Shown here in pieces: positions 1 to 5,023 of a DNA stretch of 5,078 nt (position 1 is the stretch's first letter; every line of letters begins with the position of its first letter). The DNA is from Candidatus Zixiibacteriota bacterium (GTDB lineage Bacteria > Zixibacteria > MSB-5A5 > SM1-73). The position numbers and the translations under genes are program-made. The stretch is taken from the NCBI GenBank assembly GCA_023127875.1, contig JAGMFA010000152.1:1-5078 (forward strand), written 5' to 3'. The notes under the pieces were generated by a model. The model was not told the origin of the DNA. It ran no database searches and saw only the letters and a list, made by a program, of their open reading frames with translations.

Positions 1-48
1 CTGAAGGGCATTTAGCCCTGCCAATGGAGTTTTTTACAGTCCCTTCAG
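1..48. repeat. Nested small inverted repeats at the left edge
   Basis: CTGAAGGG at 1-8 is exactly complementary in inverted orientation to CCCTTCAG at 41-48. Inside it AGGGC (5-9) and GCCCT (15-19) form a second, competing short hairpin. The structure is cut by the window edge, so a longer left arm may continue upstream. A run of six T at 31-36 lies inside the larger loop, directly after no strong GC stem, so I do not call it a terminator. It could be the tail of a dispersed repeat or the end of an upstream transcript. Confidence 0.4.
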
Positions 49-99
49 GATAAATCCCTTTGAATCGTGACAGGCATTGGTTCATGAGGATTGCATCTT

Positions 100-150
100 C
101 CCGCTAAAGGCGAGATCAGACTGCTCAATTCCTATGGGTCCTGCGGACTT
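100..150. repeat. Left copy of CTGCGG-type intergenic repeat
   Basis: This stretch has a short hairpin, CCCGC (100-104) with GCGAG (110-114). It is followed by GAGATCAG (112-119), TTCCTATGG (129-137) and GTCCTGCGGAC (138-148). The last element is itself a GTCC/GGAC palindrome. The same words recur at the right edge: GAGATCAG at 5050-5057 and TTCCTATGG at 5063-5071 in the same orientation, and GGTCCGCAGGATC at 5035-5047 in the opposite one. Related words occur in the rpsF-rpsR gap. I infer a diverged dispersed repeat; its true boundaries cannot be set from this window. Confidence 0.45.
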
Positions 151-173
151 GACAAACGGTCATTAAAAATATC

Positions 174-201
174 TTGACAATTAAGTATTTCGTTCTATTA
201 T
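174..201 (+). promoter_or_regulatory. Sigma70-like promoter upstream of pth
   Basis: A perfect -35 box TTGACA (174-179) is separated by 16 bp from TATTAT (196-201), a five-of-six match to the -10 consensus. Transcription would start near 208, leaving an untranslated leader of about 58 nt before pth. A second TTGACA at 149-154 has no suitable -10 box. This is the best promoter before the pth-rpsF-rpsR-rplI block and probably drives it. Confidence 0.65.
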
Positions 202-265
202 TAAGCTTCGTATACAGAACGTAAGAGTGTGATGCTTTCGGATAGTGGGTAGATTTTACTTTTGA

Positions 266-832
266 ATGTTGAGCCTGATCGTCGGTTTAGGAAATCCCGG
301 AGAAAGATATAAGGGCACCCGTCACAATTTAGGGTATGGGGTGGTTGATTCTTTAGCCGACAAAAATAACAACAGCTTTAAACCAGGGAAAGGAGATTAT
401 CTTTTCTGTGAAATAGAGAAGGAAAAGGGAAAGGAATTTTTCCTGATCAAGCCTCTTACCTATATGAATGCAAGTGGAGAAGCGGTGGTGGACGTGTTAG
501 ATCATTTCGGTTTAGAACAGGAAAATCTTTTAGTCCTATGTGATGATATAAATCTCCCTCTGGGGAAAATCAGGATCAGAGAGAAGGGAACCGACGGTGG
601 ACATAAAGGTTTGAAATCGATCATCTGTCACTTAAACTCCATCTATTTTGCCCGGCTGAGGATGGGAATCGGGGAGGCGCCTGAGGGGATGGATGTGGAG
701 GAATTCGTGCTCAGAGAGTTTGACCAAGAAGAGAAGGAGACTGTGGATGGAATGATCGAAAAAGCTTGCACTGTGATTGAAAATACATTAATTTGGGGCA
801 TAGAAGATAGCATGAGCCGGTTCAATGCTTGA
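266..832 (+). CDS. pth: Peptidyl-tRNA hydrolase (Pth)
   Basis: This 188-residue cytosolic enzyme hydrolyses the ester bond of peptidyl-tRNAs that drop off ribosomes, returning tRNA to the pool. Family signatures are clear: GLGNPG at residues 7-12, YKGTRHN at 15-21, PLTYMN at 63-68, CDD at 92-94, GGHKGLKS at 111-118 and LRMGIG at 131-136. By alignment with E. coli Pth, N10, the catalytic H20, N68 and D93 are all present at the same numbers. The position of E. coli N114 is lysine here (GGHKG rather than GGHNG). The length is normal (about 190 residues). The ATG at 266 gives the usual short N-terminus (MLSLIVGLGNPG); TTG at 269 is the next option. The Shine-Dalgarno is weak. It lies upstream of rpsF, a common bacterial arrangement. 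Confidence 0.96.
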   Translation: MLSLIVGLGNPGERYKGTRHNLGYGVVDSLADKNNNSFKPGKGDYLFCEIEKEKGKEFFLIKPLTYMNASGEAVVDVLDHFGLEQENLLVLCDDINLPLGKIRIREKGTDGGHKGLKSIICHLNSIYFARLRMGIGEAPEGMDVEEFVLREFDQEEKETVDGMIEKACTVIENTLIWGIEDSMSRFNA

Positions 833-937
833 GCCTTTCTTTGATGTTGTGAGAAATTTAGCTCAGATATTTTGGAGTGATTAAAAAAGGAAACATATTT
901 TTGATGATAAAAGAAGGCGAAACGAGAAGAGGTGATT

Positions 938-945
938 GGAGGTGA
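938..945 (+). promoter_or_regulatory. Shine-Dalgarno that sets the rpsF start
   Basis: GGAGGTGA is a near-perfect match to the 16S anti-Shine-Dalgarno. The GGAGG core ends 7 nt before TTG at 950. It lies inside the longer reading frame that would begin at GTG 932, so it argues strongly for TTG 950 as the real start. Confidence 0.75.
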
Positions 946-949
946 GAAG

Positions 950-1303
950 TTGAGAGTTTACGAAACCATATTCGTGTTGGATTCATCTTTAGATGATGGC
1001 ACCATTCAGAAGGAGATAGAGAAGGTAGAGCGGTTAATCATCAACCAGAAAGGGAGGATAATAAAGATCGAAAAATGGGGAACGAAAAAGTTCACCTATC
1101 CCATCAAAAAGAAATTGCAGGGATATTATACTTTGATCTACTTTGAAGGAGATGGGAATATCCCCACAGAGCTGGAAAGGATATATAAGTTGAACGAGTT
1201 CTGTTTGAGATATTTAACTGTGGTATCGGAAGAGGAGCCCGAACGACTCAAAGCAAAGGAGAAAGAGGAGGATCAGAAGGAAGAGGTTACTTCTCCTGAA
1301 TAA
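950..1303 (+). CDS. rpsF: 30S ribosomal protein S6
   Basis: S6 binds 16S rRNA on the platform of the small subunit as a partner of S18. The protein starts MRVYETIFVLD, the canonical first beta strand of S6. It has the family core WGTKKFTYPIKKKLQGYY (residues 43-60) and the strand TLIYFEG (61-67), followed by the second helix and the RYLTVV strand (87-92). I chose TTG at 950 over GTG at 932 because it has an ideal Shine-Dalgarno and gives the expected N-terminus. That makes 117 residues. The last 25 or so are a highly charged, glutamate- and lysine-rich tail, typical of S6 extensions and probably disordered. The gap to pth is 117 bp with no clear promoter or terminator, so co-transcription with pth is likely. 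Confidence 0.95.
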   Translation: MRVYETIFVLDSSLDDGTIQKEIEKVERLIINQKGRIIKIEKWGTKKFTYPIKKKLQGYYTLIYFEGDGNIPTELERIYKLNEFCLRYLTVVSEEEPERLKAKEKEEDQKEEVTSPE

Positions 1304-1325
1304 GTTTTCAGATAAAACTGATCTT

Positions 1326-1386
1326 TTGATCCTGCGGTCCGAATTTGGATCCTACGGATATGCCCGTACGGCTACACCTGCGGATT
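1326..1386. repeat. Tandem GATCCTGCGG-type repeat in the rpsF-rpsR gap
   Basis: GATCCTGCGG (1328-1337) is repeated 20 bp later as GATCCTACGG (1348-1357). Related words follow: GTACGGCTAC (1366-1375) and CCTGCGGAT (1377-1385). The right edge of the window carries the same elements on the other strand: GATCCTGCGGACC and TGCGGCTAC read on the - strand of 5026-5047. A separate palindrome, CCTCA-AG-TGAGG, lies at 1395-1406. The element sits where ssb is found in many rpsF operons. Whether it is a mobile-element remnant or a REP-like family cannot be told from three copies. Confidence 0.55.
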
Positions 1387-1501
1387 TGTTGTTTCCTCAA
1401 GTGAGGAGCGTAGTTTTTTCAATCAAAGCCAAGGGGGAAATTTAAGCGGACTGGAAGGATCATGGTAAAAATATAGAATCAAAAACCTGGAGTATGAATT
1501 T

Positions 1502-1738
1502 ATGCTGAGTGAGTTCGAACGAAGGAAAAAGAAAACCTGCCGTTTCTGTGAGAACAGAGTGGATGTGATCGATTATAAGGACGAAAAGTTTTTAAGAAAA
1601 TTTATCACTGATCGAGGGAAGATCGTGCCCCGGCGCATCTCTGGGAATTGTGCCTGGCATCAAAGAAGGCTAACTTTAGCCATCAAAAGAGCCAGACACT
1701 TAGCCCTACTTCCTTTCACCGGCGAAATCTACAGATGA
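1502..1738 (+). CDS. rpsR: 30S ribosomal protein S18 (zinc-ligand form)
   Basis: S18 forms a complex with S6 on the 30S platform. The 78-residue length is normal. Recognisable segments are [10 protein letters not shown] (residues 7-16), [12 protein letters not shown] (34-45) and [20 protein letters not shown] (53-72), the most conserved part of the family. C13, C16, C50 and H53 match the cysteine-rich, potentially zinc-binding version of S18 known in many bacteria, rather than the version that has lost the ligands. The conserved turn usually written C-A-K-H-Q is C-A-W-H-Q here. GGAG at 1489-1492 lies 9 nt before ATG 1502 and supports this start. An imperfect inverted repeat begins at the stop codon. 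Confidence 0.97.
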   Translation: MLSEFERRKKKTCRFCENRVDVIDYKDEKFLRKFITDRGKIVPRRISGNCAWHQRRLTLAIKRARHLALLPFTGEIYR

Positions 1739-1804
1739 TTGATGACGGATGACGAATGATTGATGATGACTTTATTCGTCATTCGTCATCCGGCATTCTT
1801 CATT
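1735..1804. repeat. Inverted repeat filling the rpsR-rplI gap
   Basis: The left arm GATGACGGATGACGAATGA (1741-1759) is complementary to 1779-1797 at 17 of 19 positions, with a loop of 19 nt. Weaker pairing extends outward: ATGATTGATGACGG from 1735 against the region up to about 1804. The stem therefore runs from the rpsR stop codon to just before the rplI Shine-Dalgarno at 1808. The arms are also internally repetitive (GATGACG, GATGACG, GATGATGAC). No T-run follows, so it is not a canonical terminator. It could be a REP-like dispersed repeat or could modulate S18/L9 expression through RNA structure. Confidence 0.8.
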
Positions 1805-1820
1805 ATTGGAGGAGGAAGCT

Positions 1821-2273
1821 ATGAAGGTGATCTTAAAGGATGACGTGGAGAAGTTAGGTAAATGCGGCCAGGTGGTGGAGGTAAAGGATGGCTTTGGACG
1901 AAACTATCTTTTCCCTCGAAATTTAGCCATCCCCGCCACCAAGGGAAACTTAAGGTCCATCGGGGAGGTAACTAAACAGAAAGAGATCAAGGATCTAAAA
2001 AAGAAAAGGCACCAAGAGAGACTGAAGATTCAACTGGAGAAGATCTCCTGCACCGCGGAGGTTATGGTGGGAGAGGAAGATCGGGTTTTCGGATCGGTCA
2101 CCTCTCAGACCATCGCCGAGCTTCTTTTAGAAAAAGGATTCGACATCGCTCGACACAAGATCGTGTTGGAGGTGCCCATAAAAGCGCTGGGCGTCTATAC
2201 CGTTCCTGTCAAAATCTCCGGCGATGTGGTGGCTTCACTGAAAGTATGGGTGGTGAAAAAACAGCAAACTTAA
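1821..2273 (+). CDS. rplI: 50S ribosomal protein L9
   Basis: L9 binds 23S rRNA through its N-terminal domain and projects its C-terminal domain away from the 50S surface. It affects frame maintenance. The 150-residue length is standard. The N-terminal domain has MKVILKDDVEKLGKCG followed by the family signature VVEVKDGFGRNYLFPR (residues 18-33) and LAIPAT (35-40). A charged connecting helix runs from about 41 to 75, and the C-terminal domain follows (GSVTSQTIAELL and the KIVLEVPIKALGVYTVPV strands). The ATG at 1821 is chosen because GGAGGAGG at 1808-1815 sits ideally before it. A TTG five codons upstream overlaps that Shine-Dalgarno. The GC-poor spacer before it is taken up by an inverted repeat. 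Confidence 0.98.
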   Translation: MKVILKDDVEKLGKCGQVVEVKDGFGRNYLFPRNLAIPATKGNLRSIGEVTKQKEIKDLKKKRHQERLKIQLEKISCTAEVMVGEEDRVFGSVTSQTIAELLLEKGFDIARHKIVLEVPIKALGVYTVPVKISGDVVASLKVWVVKKQQT

Positions 2274-2281
2274 GCCGGAAA

Positions 2282-2329
2282 ACAGTAAACAGTGAACTGT
2301 ATACTGTAAACAGTTTAGAATAGTCTAAA
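2282..2329. repeat. Clustered palindromes between rplI and the BFN gene
   Basis: ACAGTAAACAGT (2282-2293) and ACTGTATACTGT (2296-2307) form an inverted repeat with 11 of 12 bases matching around a 2-nt centre. ACTGTAAACAGT (2303-2314) overlaps it as another palindrome and is also a near-direct repeat of the first arm. A third one, TTTAGA (2314-2319) with TCTAAA (2324-2329), has a 4-nt loop and ends just before the GGGGGA Shine-Dalgarno at 2333-2338. The pattern looks like a simple ACAGT/ACTGT-based intergenic repeat. No T-tract follows. Confidence 0.7.
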
Positions 2330-2341
2330 TCCGGGGGAAAA

Positions 2342-2830
2342 ATGAACATGATCGAGGCAAAGGTGAACGGGCTGGCACTTGACATGACCACCAACTCACC
2401 GGTGGTGATTCTGTCCACCTCAGATTCGGATCGACTGCTTCCCATCTGGATCGGACATTATGAAGCTTTAGCCATCGCCATGGAGCTATCCGGGGTTACC
2501 TCTCGGAGACCTTTGACTCATGACCTGTTGAAATCGGTGATCGCCACCATGGGTGGGAAGGTTCAAAAGGTTGAGGTCACAGAGCTGAAGGAACAGACCT
2601 TCTATGCCAAAATCTACGTTGAGATGGACGGCTCGATTTTAAAGATCGACGCCCGACCCTCCGATTCCATAGCTTTAGCGCTTAAAACCAAGGTGCCCCT
2701 TTACGTGGCTGAAGAGCTGTTCCAGTTGAAGAGACCAGATAAGGAAGGGATGGATTTAAGTGACCCGGAAACTTTGAAGGAGAGGTTGAAGAGAATCAAT
2801 CCGGAGGACTTCGGGAAATACTCCTTGTGA
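2342..2830 (+). CDS. Bifunctional nuclease family protein (BFN/DUF151)
   Basis: The protein has 162 residues and the full BFN (DUF151) core. Plant and some bacterial members have been reported to cleave DNA and RNA, but for most bacterial members the role is untested. Visible family motifs are LALDMTTNSPVVIL (residues 11-24), LPIWIGHYEALAIAMEL (33-49), RPLTHDLLKSVI (56-67), FYAKIYV (87-93) and DARPSDSIALAL (103-114). The paired LPIWIG and DxRPSD motifs are diagnostic and resemble those of Thermotoga TM0160. No C-terminal UVR motif follows, unlike some actinobacterial members; the last 30 residues are charged and helical. No signal peptide is seen, so it is cytosolic. ATG 2342 is used; ATG 2348 has better spacing (9 nt) to the GGGGGA at 2333-2338 and is a real alternative. 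Confidence 0.93.
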   Translation: MNMIEAKVNGLALDMTTNSPVVILSTSDSDRLLPIWIGHYEALAIAMELSGVTSRRPLTHDLLKSVIATMGGKVQKVEVTELKEQTFYAKIYVEMDGSILKIDARPSDSIALALKTKVPLYVAEELFQLKRPDKEGMDLSDPETLKERLKRINPEDFGKYSL

Positions 2831-2887
2831 ACTTGTCCCCTGACCCCTGCCCCTAAGGGTCAGGGTGCAGGGGTCAAGGGTCAAGTT
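2830..2887. repeat. Long GC-rich hairpin after the BFN gene
   Basis: The 21-base arms 2830-2850 and 2867-2887 pair at 19 of 21 positions and begin at the last base of the BFN stop codon. The core is TGACCCCTGC against GCAGGGGTCA. A small inner CCC-TAA-GGG palindrome lies in the loop (2851-2859). The arms are built from a TTGACCC/TGACCCC unit, for example GGGTCAAGGGTCAAG on the right side. No T-run follows, and the next gene starts only 18 bp later. I therefore class it as a dispersed-type inverted repeat. It could still weaken read-through into the next gene. Confidence 0.85.
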
Positions 2888-2904
2888 AGGCCGGTTGTGA
2901 TGAT

Positions 2905-4677
2905 ATGACGAAAAGGAAGCTCTTTTTGTTGTTAAGTTGGCTTGTGGTGATATCCCTTCCGGCTAATTCGGCGAGTTGGTCTCAAACAATAAATCCAGGT
3001 CAATTGGAGGAGAAATTAAGGGAGGCAGAAAAAAGCTATTCTGAAAAGGATTACTCCAAGGCGGAAGATAATTTTTTTAGTTTATCTATGTCTTTTCCCA
3101 CCAACCCCCGGTTTTCCTACTTTCAGTTCATGATAGCTAAATGTGAATATCATTTGAAAGACTACTCCTCCGCCGGGAAGAAATTCAAAAGCTTCATCCA
3201 TCAATTCCCCCAAAGCAGTTTCATCCCCACCTGTTATTTTATGCTGGGGAATATAGCCTATCTTCAGGGAAAAACATTCGAATCAGCTCAGAATTTCGTC
3301 TATGCTTATGAATTGGCAAGAACTGAACAGTTGAGGGTTTTGTCCCGAAGATCGCTTGTGCCTTTGTTGGAAAAATGGCTTTCCCCAAGGGAGCTGGAGG
3401 AGCTTTCCAGGACAAATAAAGACAAAGAGCTTGCTCCCCCCATTTTTTTCTGGTTAGGAAAACGGAACTTAGAGAGAAAGAATTATGCTGAAGCCTTTAA
3501 GGCGTTAGGCTACTACCGGGATAATTTCCCTCATGGAGAAGATATTAAGGAAGTTTATCTTCTTCTGCAGGAACCCTCCTCGCTTACCAAAACCGTCAAG
3601 GTAGGGGTGTTAGTTCCTTTAACCGGAGACTTTTCCCTTTATGGAACCAGCTTATTGAACGGAATCAAGCTGGCTTTGTCCTCTTATCCCTCCACCCAAA
3701 GGAGAAGGGTGGAATTGGAGGTGAAAGATACCAAGGGGGATTTTGTGAAAGCTGTCCAGCTTTGTCGGGAACTGATAGAGGAAGATAATGTAGTTTCTGT
3801 GATCGGACCCCTGAGAAGTGAATCGGTGGTGGGAGCGGCGGCAGTGGCAGAGTATTCGGAGATTCCTTTGATTACTCCTACCGCATCTAAAGAAGGTTTG
3901 GCCTCCTTGGGAGATTTTGTGTTTCAGCTTTCCCCCTCACCCCAGAGCAAAGAGAAAAATCTGGCAGAATTTGCTATACGGGATCAAAACCTTCAGGAAT
4001 TTGTTATACTGATACCGGAGAAGGAACAGGCAGAGTCGGAGGCTTTAGCCTTCAAAGAAACCGTTGGACAGCTGGGAGGCAAAATACTGGCTGTAGAACT
4101 TTATCCAACAGGTACCCAAGATTTTTCACCATACCTGACAAGGATAAAAAACGTGCTTTTAGGATTTCCCTCAGCCGCGCTTCAAGAAGACGAGGGTTCG
4201 TTTTTCGACCAGATACCGGTTTGGGTGGATGGATTCTTCATCTCAGCAGATCAAAACCAGATGTACGACATCCTTTCCCACGTGGCCAATTTGAATATCT
4301 ACTCCACCATCATCGGAACCGAGGGTTGCGGGAATCAACAGGTGCTGGAGTTTGCTCAAAATATCGATCGGGAGGTAATCTTCACCTCAGATACATTTCC
4401 ACAAAATAATAATCTCCTATGGAGATGTCTCTTAAAACTTTACCATGATCAGTATGATAAGAATCCCGATCGAGTGAGTATGCTGGGTTACGACTCGATG
4501 GTACTTTTGCTTTCAGTTCTTGAAAACGTCGCCTCGCCGGAAAAGATAAAAGATGCTCTTTTGAGAACTTTGGATTTTAAAGGAGCCGCGGGAGAGATTC
4601 GTTTTGATCCAGAGGGAGAGAATATTTATGTTCCCATCTATAAGTCAGAAAATGGGCAGGTGAGAAGATTGAGGTGA
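2905..4677 (+). CDS. Exported TPR plus periplasmic-binding-fold protein, LpoA-like
   Basis: This 590-residue protein has a signal peptide (MTKRKLFLLLSWLVVISLPA, residues 1-20, with likely signal peptidase I cleavage near NSA, 21-23). There is no lipobox cysteine. Residues about 34-220 are TPR-like helical repeats, for example AEKSYSEKDYSKAEDNF at 41-57, with further repeats near 70-103, 107-140 and 178-211; they resemble BamD/YbgF-type modules. Residues about 231-585 form a type I periplasmic-binding (Peripla_BP_6/LivK-like) domain, with VKVGVLVPLTGDFSLYG (231-247), SVIGPLRSESVVGAAAVAEY (298-317), IPLITPTAS (320-328) and GTEGC (471-475). This order of domains matches LpoA, the outer-membrane activator of PBP1A, and the family annotated as penicillin-binding protein activator. 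The alternative is an amino-acid ABC transporter binding protein, but no permease or ATPase gene is adjacent. The Shine-Dalgarno before ATG 2905 is weak. Confidence 0.82.
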   Translation: MTKRKLFLLLSWLVVISLPANSASWSQTINPGQLEEKLREAEKSYSEKDYSKAEDNFFSLSMSFPTNPRFSYFQFMIAKCEYHLKDYSSAGKKFKSFIHQFPQSSFIPTCYFMLGNIAYLQGKTFESAQNFVYAYELARTEQLRVLSRRSLVPLLEKWLSPRELEELSRTNKDKELAPPIFFWLGKRNLERKNYAEAFKALGYYRDNFPHGEDIKEVYLLLQEPSSLTKTVKVGVLVPLTGDFSLYGTSLLNGIKLALSSYPSTQRRRVELEVKDTKGDFVKAVQLCRELIEEDNVVSVIGPLRSESVVGAAAVAEYSEIPLITPTASKEGLASLGDFVFQLSPSPQSKEKNLAEFAIRDQNLQEFVILIPEKEQAESEALAFKETVGQLGGKILAVELYPTGTQDFSPYLTRIKNVLLGFPSAALQEDEGSFFDQIPVWVDGFFISADQNQMYDILSHVANLNIYSTIIGTEGCGNQQVLEFAQNIDREVIFTSDTFPQNNNLLWRCLLKLYHDQYDKNPDRVSMLGYDSMVLLLSVLENVASPEKIKDALLRTLDFKGAAGEIRFDPEGENIYVPIYKSENGQVRRLR

Positions 4678-4684
4678 AAAATTG

Positions 4685-4713
4685 TTGAAAAATCAAAAGA
4701 TTTAGGTTATACT
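4685..4713 (+). promoter_or_regulatory. Sigma70-like promoter for the small 3' gene
   Basis: TTGAAA (4685-4690) and TATACT (4708-4713) are separated by an ideal 17 bp, and each matches five of six consensus bases. Transcription would begin near 4720, giving a leader of about 36 nt before the TTG start at 4756. The promoter lies entirely in the gap after the preceding gene, so the small gene can be expressed independently. Confidence 0.6.
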
Positions 4714-4755
4714 AATGATAACGGTCGCATTCGGCACCAAACAAGGGGAAGTGAG

Positions 4756-4983
4756 TTGACTGAGGAAAAAGACAGAAGGGTTGCTCTGAGAGTAATAATA
4801 GGTGACAAAGAGAAAGAAGTGACCTTCGACGAGCTATGCCTTTCCAATAACTTGGCTCAAGAGGCTTTAGTGCGCCTTCTGGTTAAAAAGAGGATATTCA
4901 AGCCAGAGGAGATGGTTTCCGAGATAGAGCAGGTGAGAAAGGAAAGATATCGGGCACCAGGGGATCTTCCCCAGAGCAAATGA
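4756..4983 (+). CDS. Small charged protein of unknown function
   Basis: I do not recognise this 75-residue protein. The start is TTG, with AAGGGG at 4743-4748 placed 7 nt upstream; GTG 4751 runs straight into a stop codon. The N-terminal half has alternating hydrophobic residues (VALRVIIGDKEKEVTF, residues 9-24), suggesting a beta hairpin. Residues 25-63 look helical and amphipathic (DELCLSNNLAQEALVRLLVKKR and EEMVSEIEQVRKER) with an FKPEEM turn. The tail RAPGDLPQSK is polar. There is no signal peptide, membrane segment or paired cysteines, so a small cytosolic protein is likely. The ideal promoter and usable Shine-Dalgarno favour a real gene, but it could be lineage-restricted. No function is assigned. 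Confidence 0.6.
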   Translation: MTEEKDRRVALRVIIGDKEKEVTFDELCLSNNLAQEALVRLLVKKRIFKPEEMVSEIEQVRKERYRAPGDLPQSK

Positions 4984-5023
4984 ACATCAGTCTTGGGCTT
5001 TACCAGGGCAAACGGAAAACATC

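Noticed and set aside
3..53. Plus-strand frame open from the left edge to TAA at 51-53, a possible C-terminus of an upstream gene.
   Set aside because: Only 16 codons are visible and they lie inside an inverted repeat; too short to support.
1..85. Minus-strand open frame from ATG at 85 running off the left edge (28 codons, begins MNQCLSRFKG).
   Set aside because: There is no Shine-Dalgarno, no recognisable family, and the frame overlaps inverted repeats. It could be the start of a divergent gene or translated repeat DNA; upstream sequence would decide.
643..825. Minus-strand 60-codon frame inside pth.
   Set aside because: It is a shadow of a clearly conserved gene, serine-rich because of the opposite-strand codons.
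833..949. Possible S6:S18-binding autoregulatory leader before rpsF.
   Set aside because: The known leader motif relies on a bulged CCG element in a hairpin. No CCG and no convincing stem are seen in this stretch. I also found no good promoter here.
1326..1445. 39-codon TTG-initiated frame in the rpsF-rpsR gap.
   Set aside because: It is built largely from the CTGCGG repeat, has no Shine-Dalgarno and no similarity to SSB. Chance opening through a repeat is more likely.
2209..2445. Minus-strand 78-codon frame across the end of rplI, the gap and the start of the BFN gene.
   Set aside because: It spans two conserved genes and translates the palindromic repeat; no credible protein.
2830..2887. 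Rho-independent terminator after the BFN gene.
   Set aside because: The stem is strong, but no T-run follows it, and the arms look like tandem TTGACCC repeat units.
4221..4409. Plus-strand 62-codon frame inside the TPR/binding-protein gene.
   Set aside because: It lies in an alternate frame of a well-supported domain and has no ribosome-binding site.
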